Positions 8,487-24,739 of a DNA stretch of 64,000 bases are shown here, one piece after another (position 1 is the first letter of the stretch; every line of letters begins with the position of its first letter). The stretch is taken from positions 1 to 64,000 of the forward strand of contig VCJN01002483.1 in NCBI GenBank assembly GCA_006384855.1. Reading direction: 5' to 3'. The translations under genes and the position numbers were made by a program. Source of the DNA: Tetraselmis striata (lineage: Eukaryota > Chlorophyta > Chlorodendrophyceae > Chlorodendrales > Chlorodendraceae). Below the pieces are notes generated by a model that was not told the DNA's origin, did not search any database, and was given only the letters and a program-made list of their open reading frames with translations.

Positions 8487-9406
8487 TCAGGCGGAGACGA
8501 GCCCGCGCAGCGCGAAGGCCGCGATCACCATTCCCGTCACATAGAGGCCGACGCCGATGGCGCTGTACCAGACGGCGCGGGCGATCGGGTCCTTCAGGAA
8601 ACGGGCCATGCACACGAGCTGGACAAGCGTCAGTCCCGCGATCGCGGCGGCGAAGAAGGGGCGGCCCCAGGCCAGCAGCGCGGCGATCACCGCAAGCTGC
8701 GCGAGCGCCATGGTGAGACAGGCCAGTCTCGCCGCTGCCTGGGGGCCGTAGCGGGCGGGCAGCGAGCGGATGCCCATCTGCCGGTCGCCCTCGATCGCCT
8801 TGAAATCGTTGAGCGTCATGATGCCGTGCGCGCCAAGGCCGTAAAGCAGCGCGATCAGACCGGTGCGCCAGTCCGGCAGGGCGTTGGTCGCCGCGGCGAC
8901 GGCGGTCAGCCAGGGCAGCGTTTCATACGAGAGGCCAACGGCCGCGTTACCCTGCCAGCCGTCCTGCTTCAGCCGCAGCGGCGGCATGCTGTAGATCCAG
9001 GCAAAGACCAGGCCGATCACCGCCGCCACGAACACCCAGATGCCGAGGAGAGCGGCAAGCAGAAGCGACAGCAGCGATCCGGCGATGGCAACCCAAAGCC
9101 CCCAGCGTCCGGGCATGCGGCCCGACGGAATGACCCGGTTCGGCTCATTGATGGCATCGACATGGCGGTCGTACCAGTCGTTCACCGCCTGGCTGGTGCC
9201 GCAGATCATCGGACCGGCGAGCAGGATTGCCGCCGGCGACATAGGCCCAGCGGCTGCCGAGATCGGCGCCGCTGGCGATCATGCCGCAGCCATAGGCCCA
9301 CATTGGCGGGAAACCAGGTGATCGGCTTCAGAAGCTCAAGCACCGCCGCTGGTGTGGGCCATGTCGCCGCGCGCTGGCCCGTCTTTGGGAAGGATCGTGC
9401 AACCAT
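8487..9406 (-). CDS. bchG: bacteriochlorophyll a synthase, two frame interruptions near the N-terminus
   Basis: BchG is a UbiA-type prenyltransferase that esterifies bacteriochlorophyllide a with geranylgeranyl diphosphate in the membrane. The intact part (8487-9242) carries the prenyl-binding motif NDWYDRHVDAINEPNR and a second Asp motif, NDFKAIEGDRQMG. The N-terminus starts at ATG 9406, with LLKPITWFP. It then leaves frame at the C run near 9315, is briefly in a third frame (MWAYGCGMIASGADLG), and returns at about 9230-9236. Two single-base insertions explain this: 920 bases equals 306 codons plus two. The corrected 305 residues is the normal length. A PpsR box lies 30 bases upstream. Confidence 0.9.
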
Positions 9407-9435
9407 GCAAAAATGCTAGGCTGGACACATGGAGT

Positions 9436-9473
9436 TGTCAATCTGAATTGACACTCGTCAAATGGAGTTGACA
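9436..9473. promoter_or_regulatory. PpsR/CrtJ box upstream of bchG, with imperfect second box
   Basis: TGTCAATCTGAATTGACA at 9436-9453 is a perfect TGT-N12-ACA palindrome with the extended TGTCAA/TTGACA arms. A weaker CGT-N12-ACA copy follows at 9456-9473 and overlaps the ppsR stop codon. TGT-N12-ACA is the established PpsR/CrtJ recognition pattern. The site is about 30 bases before the bchG start, so it should repress bchG-bchP independently of read-through from ppsR. Confidence 0.75.
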
Positions 9474-10918
9474 GACCCCCGCCCGCCGCCGCCGAAATCC
9501 TCGAGGCCGTGGCGGCGCAGCTTGATGTAGAGGCTTTGCCGGCTGAGCCCCAGCAGGTCCGCGGCCGAGGCGCGGTTGTTGTCGGTCTGGCGCAGGGCGG
9601 CCTCGATGCACATTTTCTCGATGACGTCGACGGCTTCCCGGATCAGCTCCTTGAGCGGCACGCGTCCGATCAGTTCGGAGAAGTCCGCACCGTCGGGCGC
9701 CAGGCTGGCAGCCGACATGCCAAGCGCGGATTCCCGCTTGGCCGCGCCGCCGATCAGCAGGCAGACGCTTTCGTGGCCGCCATGGGCAAATCGCCCGGCG
9801 GAGACGGTTACCGGTTTGACTCCGCCCAGGTCGTCGCGGATGACCGTTGCAAACTGGCGCACCGATCCCTCGTCGCGGACCTTCGCGAGCAGGACATTGA
9901 GATCCACGGCGGAACCGCCGAGCCAGTTGTTGAGGTTGCGGCCGATCAGCCGCTCCTTGTTGAGCAGGCCGACCATGTCGAGGAAGGCATCGTTCAGGTT
10001 CTCGATCGTGCCCTTCATGCCGATGGTGACAAGGCTTTCCGGCAGCGTTTCGAAAACGTCGGTTGCGTCGCGGTTTACCGCGTCATCGTTCTCATGCGCG
10101 CCCGGCGGGGGCGACAGGCGCAGGAACAGGCTGTTGCGCCCGTTCTCGCGAAACGGCTCGAGCGCGACCGACTGCTCGACATCGACCTCCGCCAGACGCG
10201 CCACCGCCGCCCGGGCCGTGCCGCTGTGCTGCGCCTCGCTCATCAGTTCCCCGAGCATGTCGCGATGACCGGATTCAAACAGGGAAATGATGTTTTCGCC
10301 GATCAGCTTGCCCACGGGGCGCAACAGGGTGCGCGATGCCGCAAGATTGGCGTCCACGATCTTCCGGTCCGTCCCGTCGACGATCAGGATCGGCTGGCCG
10401 AGTTTCTGGAAGATGGTGCGGTACCGCGTCTCCGCATCGCGGATCTTCCGATACTCGCGCTCAAGCTCCAGCTGCGCGTTGAGCAACTGGTTCTGGATCG
10501 ACGCGATCTTGCGCAGGTCGTCGCCGAGTGCCATCCAGCAGTTGAGGCCATCCACCGCGACGAGCCGGTAATCGACGGGAAGGTCGGGCATGCCGGTGGC
10601 GGGGCCGGGGTGGTTGACCTGCCGCCGGCGCGTCGGAGAGGCGCTTTGGATATCTGCCAGAAGCGAATCGACCTTCTCCGTCGATTCGACGGTGACGGTG
10701 TCCCGCCACTTGCGACCGACCCAGCCTTCGACATTGTAGCCGGCAAGCGTGCCGTCCGCGTAGGCAATGTCGAGGACGGTCCCGTCCCGCGAAATCAGCA
10801 GCGAGATGTCCGATCCGAGAGAGGCGAGCTGGGCAGCCGTTTCGACGCTCACATTGTCGAAGCGGTTGGCTGATGCCTCAAAGAGGCGGGGTTTGGATCG
10901 GATATTGTTGATTTGCAT
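9458..10918 (-). CDS. ppsR: PpsR/CrtJ, oxygen-responsive repressor of photosynthesis genes
   Basis: The 486-residue protein has the PpsR architecture: an N-terminal PAS-like domain, a linker helix (about residues 150-175, LNAQLELEREYRKIRDAETR), two PAS domains (about 180-290 and 300-410) and a C-terminal FIS-type helix-turn-helix (NNRASAADLLGLSRQSLYIK). The Cys in EKMCIEAAL beside the HTH corresponds to the redox-active Cys described for CrtJ. ATG 10918 (MQINNIRSK) follows 7 bases after the ppaA stop. It is expected to bind the TGT-N12-ACA boxes listed here, and its partner is the adjacent PpaA/AerR. Confidence 0.95.
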   Translation of the reverse strand: MQINNIRSKPRLFEASANRFDNVSVETAAQLASLGSDISLLISRDGTVLDIAYADGTLAGYNVEGWVGRKWRDTVTVESTEKVDSLLADIQSASPTRRRQVNHPGPATGMPDLPVDYRLVAVDGLNCWMALGDDLRKIASIQNQLLNAQLELEREYRKIRDAETRYRTIFQKLGQPILIVDGTDRKIVDANLAASRTLLRPVGKLIGENIISLFESGHRDMLGELMSEAQHSGTARAAVARLAEVDVEQSVALEPFRENGRNSLFLRLSPPPGAHENDDAVNRDATDVFETLPESLVTIGMKGTIENLNDAFLDMVGLLNKERLIGRNLNNWLGGSAVDLNVLLAKVRDEGSVRQFATVIRDDLGGVKPVTVSAGRFAHGGHESVCLLIGGAAKRESALGMSAASLAPDGADFSELIGRVPLKELIREAVDVIEKMCIEAALRQTDNNRASAADLLGLSRQSLYIKLRRHGLEDFGGGGRGSVNSI

Positions 10919-10925
10919 GGCGGAA

Positions 10926-11808
10926 TCACGGCCGTGTGTCTTGTGGGGCGTGCCGCAAATCCGGGAAGGTAAGATCGGCCCGGAGTTCACGCAGGTGAAT
11001 GTCGGCGATCTGCAGCGCGACATGGATGCTGTCGCAAACATAGTCCACGCCAAGGCGAACCAGCCATGCGGGATTTTGTCCCGCTGCATGGCCGCCCGAA
11101 ATGATGGCGGGGCGTTGCGGCGCAGGGATTCTTTCGACAGCCTTCACACAGTCACCGGCAATTGAGGCAAGCGCAGCGTTTGTCCAAGAGAAACAAACGA
11201 TATCGATTTGTGCCTTGTCTAACCTTTTTTCAAGAAAATCAATTGATTCAACCTGAAAGAGGTCGGTTTCCCAGCCGAACGCCCGCAATATTTTCTTCCA
11301 GAATGCACACCCCAAAAGTGTGATGCTCCTGAGCCGGAACCAGAAGTAGACATCTGCCGTTTGTCTTTTCCGGTCGCCCCGCGCTTTCCAATTGGCAGAT
11401 TCGCCGCATCACGCATTGCAGCCGACCCATCGCGATGGTCACGTCGAGGAAGGACGTCGCGTCGTCGTTCCAGTCGTCGCCGATCGCCCGGGCAACGGTT
11501 TCCAGGACCTCAAGCCGGTCCTGGGTGGTCAACGCACTGTCCGCGATCAGCGCGAAGGCCGCGTCCGCAGCAACGGTGGAGGTCGGGTCGCAGACGCGGG
11601 CCTTGATCCGCTTGGCCAGATCGCAGGCCGGATTGCGGGCATGTCTGGAGGTCGGTCCGTGGCGCGCCGCAACCTCGCGCAAGACGCGATGTGCCATGCC
11701 GTGGAGGTCGCGCGTTGTTGTCGTGACCGGCGGCATGCCGATGCTCACGATCGCATGTCTTGCGCGCTCGTCAAACGCGCCGCGCGTGTCTAATCCCGCT
11801 CTGTGCAT
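10926..11808 (-). CDS. ppaA: PpaA/AerR, B12-binding antirepressor, one frame interruption
   Basis: This is the cobalamin-binding regulator that modulates PpsR/CrtJ. The conserved central helical domain (about residues 50-150, SFLDVTIAMGRLQCVMRR) is followed by a B12-binding domain with EHHTFG in the DxHxxG position and SGGHAAG near the end. The frame breaks directly after EHHTFG: one extra G in the GGGG run (11311-11314) separates it from CAFWKKILRAFGWETD. The start is uncertain. ATG 11808 gives 293 residues after correction; in-frame ATG 11940 or GTG 11979 would give a longer form. It lies just upstream of ppsR and is divergent from bchF. Confidence 0.88.
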
Positions 11809-12025
11809 GGTTCCAGACCGGTCCGTTTCTCGGCCCTGCAAGTGCCTGATGCGGGTCGAATCGCGGCGCGAGGGAGCCGCAAAATGTCGCAGCACTGTTG
11901 GGAACCTGGTCCTGTTGTCTTCCGCCGTCCGCTGATCCATCGCCCGGACGGGCGGTATTGTGGGGTGGATTTTTTCCACTGGCGATACAATGTCACACTT
12001 TATTTTTTGTGTAAACGAAACATAA

Positions 12026-12043
12026 CGTCAACAAAAGTTGACA
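12026..12043. promoter_or_regulatory. PpsR-box-like palindrome between ppaA and bchF
   Basis: CGTCAACAAAAGTTGACA has perfect GTCAAC/GTTGAC arms with the N12 spacing of a PpsR site but CGT instead of TGT at one end. It lies 54 bases before the bchF start in the divergent region and could control both directions. Confidence 0.6.
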
Positions 12044-12096
12044 CTCGCGCAAAGTCGGGTTTACTGTTTCCGGACAGATCCTGAGGGAGGCGGGAA

Positions 12097-13967
<1,871 letters not shown>

Positions 13968-13970
13968 ACG

Positions 13971-15538
13971 ATGCAGCTGGCCGTGTGGACATATGAGGGA
14001 CCGCCGCATGTGGGTGCGATGCGCATCGCCGCGTCGATGAGCGGCTTGCACTATGTGCTGCACGCGCCCCAGGGCGATACCTACGCCGACCTTCTGTTCA
14101 CGATGATCGAGCGGCGCAAGTCGCGTCCGCCGGTGACCTATACGACCTTCCAGGCGCGTGATCTGGGCAAGGACACGGCCGAGGTGTTCAAGACCGGCCT
14201 GCCAGCACGCGGTCGAGCGGTTCCAGCCGCAGGCCATTCTGGTCGGCGCCTCCTGCACGGCGGAGCTGATCCAGGACGATCCCGCAGGGCTTGCCAAGGC
14301 GCTCGGCCTGTCGATCCCGGTGATCCCGCTGGAGCTACCGTCCTATCAGAAAAAGGAAAACTGGGGCGCGGCCGAAACCTTCTACCGTCTGGTGCGCGGG
14401 TTCTGCGGCGGCATTGCCCCGCCCGACCGCTCGGGGCGGACCCGCAAGACCTGCAACATCCTCGGCTCCACCGCGCTCGGTTTTCGCAACCGCGACGACA
14501 TTCGCGAGGTGAAGGGCATTCTCGACGCGCTGGGCGTGCCGGTGAACGTGATTGCGCCGCTCGGCGCGACGCCCGCCGACATCGCCCGCCTTCCCGAGGC
14601 GGATTTCAACGTCGTGCTCTACCCCGAGATCGCCGATACGGCCGCACGCTGGCTGGAGCGCACCTTCAAGCAGCCGCGAAGCGCCACCATTCCGATCGGC
14701 GCGACGGCGACACGCGACTTCGTGCGCGAGATCGCGGCGCTTGCCGGTGTCGATCCGGAGCCGGCGCTGGAGGCGCTCGGCGAGCGGCTGTCCTGGTATG
14801 CGCGCTCCATCGATTCCAACTATCTGACCGGCAAGCGGGTGTTCATCTTCGGCGATGCCACCCATGCGGTCGCCGCCGCCCGGATCTGCCGGGACGAGCT
14901 CGGCTTCAAGGTCTGCGGGCTGGGCACCTACGCCCGCGAGTTCGCCAGGGATGTGCGCGCCGCCGCGGCGGACCACGGCGTCGAGGCATTGATCACCGAT
15001 GACCACCTGGAGGTCGAGGACGCGATCGTCGCGGCGCAGCCCGAACTGGTGCTCGGCACCCAGATGGAGCGTCATGTCGCCAAGCGGCTGCGGCTTCCCT
15101 GCGCGGTGATTTCCTCGCCCGTTCATGTCCAGGATTTCCCCGCACGCTATTCGCCGCAGATGGGGTTCGAGGGCGCCAACGTGATCTTCGACAGCTGGGT
15201 GCACCCGCTGATGATGGGGCTGGAAGAGCACCTGCTCGGGATGTTCCGCGAGGATTTCGAATTCAACGACACCGCCGAGGCGTCGCATCTCGCGGCGCTG
15301 GGCGGCAAGGCGGACCGGCAAGACCAGGCGGCTGCGGCGAACGCGGCGCACACGGGTGCCGCACCCCAAGGCGACATCCACGCGCCGGCGGCCGAAACAC
15401 TGCCGGCCGGCTGGACCAATGATGCGGAAAAGGAGCTTCGCAAGATCCCGTTTTTCGTCCGCGGCAAGGCAAGGCGCAACACCGAGCGTTTTGCCGCCGA
15501 ACGCGGAGTGGCGCCCATAACAGTAGAGACCCTGTACG

Positions 15539-15564
<26 letters not shown>
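13971..15564 (+). CDS. bchB: dark protochlorophyllide reductase subunit B, one frame interruption
   Basis: BchB is the second subunit of the NB catalytic component. Codons from ATG 13971 ([18 protein letters not shown]) run in one frame to EVFKT. The rest ([20 protein letters not shown] to the stop) is one base out. One extra G at 14196-14197 restores the frame; 1594 bases is 531 codons plus one, giving the usual length of about 530 residues. The C-terminal Pchlide-binding domain has [17 protein letters not shown] and a final [13 protein letters not shown]. Its last 26 bases overlap the bchH start region. Confidence 0.92.
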
Positions 15565-20228
<4,664 letters not shown>

Positions 20229-20240
20229 GGATTGAGCGGG

Positions 20241-20954
20241 ATGACACAGGCGATGCCCGATGCAAGCTACGTCCGCCGCAGAGGCGAGTTGCAGGTCTAT
20301 TTCGACCGCACGGCGGTGGATGCCTGGAAGAAGTTCGCCAGCGATGAGCCGCTGGGACGGATCCGGGCCACCGTGCGGGCTGGCCGCGACCGGATGCGTG
20401 CGACGCTGCTGGCCGGCTTGCCCGACGATCTTGCCGGCTGGCGGGTTCTCGACGCCGGCTGCGGAGCGGGGCATTTGTCCCTGGAGCTTGCGCGGCGCGG
20501 CGCCGATGTCGTCGGCATCGATCTCTCGCCGGAGATGGTGCGCTTCGCCGAAGGCCAGGCGGAGGCTGCCGGCCTCGCGGCGCATATCCACTTCGCGGCC
20601 GGTGACATGCTCAGCGATGCGCATGGGCGTTTCGATGCCGTGGTGGCCATGGATTCGCTCATCCACTACCGCGCCGAGGATGTCGTGACGGCGGTGGCGC
20701 GCCTTGCCGGGCACACGGAAAACAGGATCCTGTTCACGCTCGCCCCGCGCACGCCGTTGCTTGCGACGATGCACACCATCGGGCGGCTGTTCCCGCGCGG
20801 CGACCGTGCGCCGGCGATCGAGCCTGCATCGCTCGAGCGCATGGCGCGCCGTCTCGAGCGCGATGCAAGGCTTGAAGGCTGGAAGACCGGACACAGCACC
20901 CGCGTCTCCAGCGGCTTCTACATTTCCCAGTCGATGGAGGTGACACGGTCATGA
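20241..20954 (+). CDS. bchM: Mg-protoporphyrin IX O-methyltransferase
   Basis: BchM transfers a methyl group from S-adenosylmethionine to the C13 propionate of Mg-protoporphyrin IX. The 237-residue protein has the SAM-binding motif I VLDAGCGAGHLSLELA, motif II AVVAMDSLIHY and LFTLAPRTPLL. ATG 20241 is preferred to TTG 20232 because AGGA sits 9 bases upstream of it. The product is the substrate of AcsF, encoded in the same block. It overlaps lhaA by 4 bases. Confidence 0.94.
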   Translation: MTQAMPDASYVRRRGELQVYFDRTAVDAWKKFASDEPLGRIRATVRAGRDRMRATLLAGLPDDLAGWRVLDAGCGAGHLSLELARRGADVVGIDLSPEMVRFAEGQAEAAGLAAHIHFAAGDMLSDAHGRFDAVVAMDSLIHYRAEDVVTAVARLAGHTENRILFTLAPRTPLLATMHTIGRLFPRGDRAPAIEPASLERMARRLERDARLEGWKTGHSTRVSSGFYISQSMEVTRS

Positions 20955-22393
20955 CCGTCGGCGGCCGCGCAATGCAGCGCATGATCGGGTTCTGGCAGCG
21001 GCTGGGCACGCGGTTCCTGCCGTTTGCCGATGCCGCGTCTCCCGACCTGCCGCTCGCGCGGCTGCTGCGCCTGTCGCTGTTTCAGGTCTCCGTCGGCATG
21101 GCCGCGGTCCTGCTGACGGGCACGCTGAACCGGGTGATGATCCTGGAACTCGGCGTTCCCACCAGTCTTGTCGCGGTGATGGTCGCCATTCCGGTGCTTG
21201 CAGCGCCCTTCCGCGTGCTCATGGGGCACCGGTCCGACACCTATGTCTCCGCGCTCGGCTGGCGTCGCGTGCCCTTCCTCTGGCTGGGAACGCTGATGCA
21301 GTTCGGCGGTCTCGCCTTCATGCCCTTTGCGCTTCTCCTGCTTCAGTCGCAAACGCTCGGACCCGAGTGGGCCGGGCCGGTGGCCGCCGCCTTCGCCTTC
21401 CTGCTGACCGGCATCGGCATGCATATGGCGCAGACGGCGGGCCTGGCGCTTGCCACCGACCTTGCCGCCGAAGAGACCCGTCCGCGCGTCGTCGCCCTGG
21501 TCTACGTCATGCTGCTCGTCGGCATGATCCTCGCCTCGCTCGCCTTCGGGTTGCTGCTCGCCGACTTTTCCGCGATGCGCCTCATCCAGGTGGTGCAGGG
21601 CGCCGCTGTCGTGACCGTGCTGATCAACGTGGTGGCTTTGTGGAAGCAGGAGCCGCGCCGGCCGCAGGCCACCCGGGCAGGGCGGGAAGTGCAGGGTTTC
21701 AAGGACGCGCTTGCGGCCTATCGACAGAACCCGCATATGGCGCGTTTCCTGATCGGGGTCGGTCTCGGATCGGCGGCCTTCAGCATGCAGGATGTCCTGC
21801 TGGAGCCCTATGGCGGCGAGATTCTGGGCCTCAGCGTCAGCCAGACCACGCTTCTGACCGCCGTCTGGGCGGCCGGGACGCTTGCCGGCTTCGCATTGGC
21901 CGGTCGCTTGCTGCTCCGGGGCATGAACATGCACCGCCTGGCGGCCTGCGGCGCGCTGGTTGGCATTTTCGCCTTCGCGGCGGTCATCTTCTCCGGCCCG
22001 GTCGGTTCCGCCGCCCTGTTTCGCTTCGGCACGCTGGCGATCGGCTTCGGCGGCGGCCTGTTTGCTGTCGGCACCATGCTGGCGGCAATGGACCTGGCGG
22101 ACCAGACCGACGCGGGCTTTGCCATCGGCGCCTTCAGCGCGGTGCAGGCCACCGCCATCGGCCTTGGTCTCGCCATCGGCGGCATCACCCGCGACGTGGT
22201 CAACATGCTGGCGCTGGACGGCAGCCTGGGCGCGGCCCTGACGACCGCATCCACCGGTTACAACGTGGTCTACAATATTGAAATCGTACTTCTTTTCATG
22301 AGTTTGGCCGTTCTCGGACCGCTTGCGGGCAAGCGGTTTGCGGGCGGGCGCGATGGGCTCAGGCAGTTCGGGTTGGCCGATCTTCCGGGATGA
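20951..22393 (+). CDS. lhaA: LhaA, LH1 assembly factor of the PucC/BCD MFS family
   Basis: The 480-residue protein has about 12 transmembrane helices and the family motifs LTGTLNRVMILELGVPTSLV, HRSDTYVSALGWRRVPFLW and FSMQDVLLEPYGGEILGLSV. In Rhodobacter LhaA helps LH1 assemble and is thought to deliver bacteriochlorophyll. It is always found between bchM and puhA, as here. Start ATG 20951 is in an ATGA overlap with bchM. In R. capsulatus a puhA promoter lies within this gene; I did not identify one here. Confidence 0.93.
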   Translation: MTVGGRAMQRMIGFWQRLGTRFLPFADAASPDLPLARLLRLSLFQVSVGMAAVLLTGTLNRVMILELGVPTSLVAVMVAIPVLAAPFRVLMGHRSDTYVSALGWRRVPFLWLGTLMQFGGLAFMPFALLLLQSQTLGPEWAGPVAAAFAFLLTGIGMHMAQTAGLALATDLAAEETRPRVVALVYVMLLVGMILASLAFGLLLADFSAMRLIQVVQGAAVVTVLINVVALWKQEPRRPQATRAGREVQGFKDALAAYRQNPHMARFLIGVGLGSAAFSMQDVLLEPYGGEILGLSVSQTTLLTAVWAAGTLAGFALAGRLLLRGMNMHRLAACGALVGIFAFAAVIFSGPVGSAALFRFGTLAIGFGGGLFAVGTMLAAMDLADQTDAGFAIGAFSAVQATAIGLGLAIGGITRDVVNMLALDGSLGAALTTASTGYNVVYNIEIVLLFMSLAVLGPLAGKRFAGGRDGLRQFGLADLPG

Positions 22394-22420
22394 GCCGGGA
22401 ATGACAAAGGGAGGTCCGTC

Positions 22421-23209
22421 ATGGAAACCGGATCAATTGTTGGTAGCATCGATGTCGCTCAAGTCACGCTCTATGCGTTCTGGGTCTTTTTCGCGAGCCT
22501 GATCTGGTACATCCGCAAGGAAGACCGGCGCGAGGGCTACCCGCTGGAGAATGACACCACGCGCGCCTTCAACAAGGACCCCTGGCTCTTCCTGGCCGAG
22601 CCCAAGACCTTCGTCCTGCCGCATGGCAATGGCACCGTCTCCTTTCCCAACAACGACCGGGACACGCGTCCGATTGCGGCGGAGCGCACGGCGCGCTTCC
22701 CCGGTGCGCCGCTCCAGCCGACGGGCGATCCGATGCTTGGTGGCGTTGGTCCGGGATCGTGGGCTGAGCGCGCGGACCGCCCCGACCAGACGCATGAGGG
22801 AACGCCGAAGATCGTTCCCATGCGGGTCGCCACCGACTATTCCGTCGCCACCCAGGACAGGGATCCGCGCGGCATGCGGGTGTTCGGCTGCGACAAGGCG
22901 CTGGCCGGCACGGTGACCGACATCTGGGTCGACCGCTCGGAGCAGATGATCCGTTATCTCGAGGTCGAGATCGGGGCCGACGAGGCCAAGCGGACCGTGC
23001 TCCTGCCGATGACGTTCTGCGTCTACAAGGAGGCGCGCGGCGGTGTGAAGGTGGTCTACGTCCATGCGATTACCTCCGAGCAATTCGCGAATGTTCCGGG
23101 CCTTGCCGGCGCGGATCAGGTGACGCTGCTGGAAGAAGAGAAGGTGGTTGCCTACTACGGTGCCGGCCAGCTCTATGCCACGCCGCAGCGCGCGGAGCCG
23201 CTGGTATGA
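22421..23209 (+). CDS. puhA: photosynthetic reaction centre H subunit
   Basis: The 262-residue protein caps the L-M core on the cytoplasmic side and supports proton delivery to QB. One N-terminal transmembrane helix (LYAFWVFFASLIWYIRKEDR) is followed by the hallmark segment REGYPLE and a PRC-barrel-containing cytoplasmic domain (GTVTDIWVDRSEQMIRYLEV). It starts at ATG 22421 with a strong GGGAGG site. It is followed by puhB in an ATGA overlap. Confidence 0.97.
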   Translation: METGSIVGSIDVAQVTLYAFWVFFASLIWYIRKEDRREGYPLENDTTRAFNKDPWLFLAEPKTFVLPHGNGTVSFPNNDRDTRPIAAERTARFPGAPLQPTGDPMLGGVGPGSWAERADRPDQTHEGTPKIVPMRVATDYSVATQDRDPRGMRVFGCDKALAGTVTDIWVDRSEQMIRYLEVEIGADEAKRTVLLPMTFCVYKEARGGVKVVYVHAITSEQFANVPGLAGADQVTLLEEEKVVAYYGAGQLYATPQRAEPLV

Positions 23210-23895
23210 GCGGGCAGGTCAAATCTCCGGAGCATGACTTCGAGCCGGTTCCGGGTCTCCCGGAAGAGCTGCCGGAGGGTGAATTCATCCTCTGGCAGGG
23301 CCGCCCCGAGATGCGTCATGTCGCAAGGCGCGTTCTGAAGACGCGCTGGATCGCCGCCTATTTTCTCGTGATCATCGCCTGGGCGCTGGTGGCGGGATAT
23401 TATGACGGTCGGCCGTTCGGCTATGTGCTGTTTTCGGCCGGGGCGCTGACCACGATGGCCGCCATCGTGCTCCTGCTCGCCGAGGGCTTTGCCTGGGCGG
23501 TCAACCGCACGACGCTCTATACGATCACCAACGCCCGCGTGGTGTTTCGCATCGGCGTCGCGCTGTCGGTGACCTTCAATCTGCCCTTCGCCGAAATCGT
23601 CAGCGCCAGCGTCGACAAGCGCGGCGACGGCAGCGGCACCATCGCCTTGAAGCTCAAGCCCGACGTCCGTCTGTCCTGGCTGATCCTGTGGCCGCATGCG
23701 CGTGGATGGCGCTTCGCCCATCCCGAGCCGGCAATGATCTGCCTTCCCGACGTCGTCGCCGTCGCCAGCCTGCTGGCGAAGGAATTGCAGACGCAGCTTG
23801 GCGACACCGACCAGGCTGCGGCGGAAGCGCCCGCCGTTGCACAGCGCCGTCCGGCCCGTGTCGTGCGCGGCCTGCGCCACAGCCTGCGTCCCTGA
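23206..23895 (+). CDS. puhB: PuhB, photosynthetic complex assembly protein
   Basis: The 229-residue inner-membrane protein begins with the characteristic GEFILWQGRPEMRHVARRV. It has two to three hydrophobic helices and a PH-like (bPH2) domain containing NRTTLYTITNARVVFRIGVA. PuhB acts as a dimeric assembly factor for the reaction centre and LH1 in Rhodobacter. It overlaps puhA by 4 bases and precedes puhC. Confidence 0.94.
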   Translation: MSGQVKSPEHDFEPVPGLPEELPEGEFILWQGRPEMRHVARRVLKTRWIAAYFLVIIAWALVAGYYDGRPFGYVLFSAGALTTMAAIVLLLAEGFAWAVNRTTLYTITNARVVFRIGVALSVTFNLPFAEIVSASVDKRGDGSGTIALKLKPDVRLSWLILWPHARGWRFAHPEPAMICLPDVVAVASLLAKELQTQLGDTDQAAAEAPAVAQRRPARVVRGLRHSLRP

Positions 23896-23912
23896 CAGGA
23901 TAGGAGACAGTT

Positions 23913-24431
23913 GTGACCGTTCACGCCAGACCCGAGGACATGCATTCGCAAGGACGGCGGCAGGCGCCGCAATCGTCCTGGTCGGCCTTTCCCCGGCTGC
24001 CGCTGTTCGGTGCCATCGGCCTGGTCGCCTTCGTCTTCGCGGCGGTGATCTTCGGTCAGAGCACGGAAATCGGCACGGTTCGCAATGTGATCGGAACTCC
24101 GGTCGACATGCGCGACATCGCATTCTCGGAGCGCGCCGACGGCATCATCCTGGTGGCCGATGCGGTCTCGGGTGAGGTCATCGCGCGGCTCGAGCCGGGC
24201 AAGGGCGGATTTGCCGGCGGGGCGCTGCCCGCGCTGAAGCGGATCCGCCTGGTAGCGGAGGCCCGCCAGGACCTGCCCTATCGCGTGATCAGATGGAACA
24301 GCGGCGCGGTCTCTATTTCAGACACCGCGACCGGGGAGCGGATTTATCTCAATGCCTTCGGATCCGACATTGTCGCCCAGTTCGTCGGATTCCTGGACCG
24401 CGGTGTCCAGGGCAATAAAGGGGAGGAATGA
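23913..24431 (+). CDS. puhC: PuhC, photosynthetic complex assembly protein
   Basis: The 172-residue protein has one N-terminal membrane anchor ([18 protein letters not shown]) and a periplasmic domain with [18 protein letters not shown] and GENPLIKVF-type features replaced here by [19 protein letters not shown]. PuhC is required for efficient reaction centre and LH1 organisation. It starts at GTG 23913 with AGGAG upstream. It lies 17 bases after puhB. Confidence 0.9.
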   Translation: MTVHARPEDMHSQGRRQAPQSSWSAFPRLPLFGAIGLVAFVFAAVIFGQSTEIGTVRNVIGTPVDMRDIAFSERADGIILVADAVSGEVIARLEPGKGGFAGGALPALKRIRLVAEARQDLPYRVIRWNSGAVSISDTATGERIYLNAFGSDIVAQFVGFLDRGVQGNKGEE

Positions 24432-24433
24432 CC

Positions 24434-24739
24434 ATGGCGAAACTGTCCCTCTTGTCGCGCAAGCGCGTCGAGGTGCCCTGCACCGTGGAGATCAACAACA
24501 CCTTCGACCAGCTCGGCGCCCATGTGCGCTTCGACAATGGCGCGGTGGTCTATCCGGGCGACGAGGTCATGGTGCATGGCGCGCCGGTCGCCGTGCCCTA
24601 TGGCGAGTGCCAGAGCTTTCGCCGCACGGCCACGATCACCCGGGCCAGCCGGCTGGAACGTGCCTGGACGCGCGCCACCGGCGACTTCGAATTCATGGAA
24701 CTGTGCGAATTCTCCTTCTCCGAAAGGGCAACGCTATGA
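24434..24739 (+). CDS. conserved small protein between puhC and acsF
   Basis: The protein has 101 residues, no membrane segment and the motifs [31 protein letters not shown] and [21 protein letters not shown] 24434 is preferred over 24428 because GGAGG at 24422-24426 has normal spacing only to the former. Small genes recur at this position in other alphaproteobacterial PGCs. The overlap with acsF (ATGA) suggests a role tied to the cyclase or to PuhC-dependent assembly, but no function is established that I know of. Confidence 0.8.
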   Translation: MAKLSLLSRKRVEVPCTVEINNTFDQLGAHVRFDNGAVVYPGDEVMVHGAPVAVPYGECQSFRRTATITRASRLERAWTRATGDFEFMELCEFSFSERATL

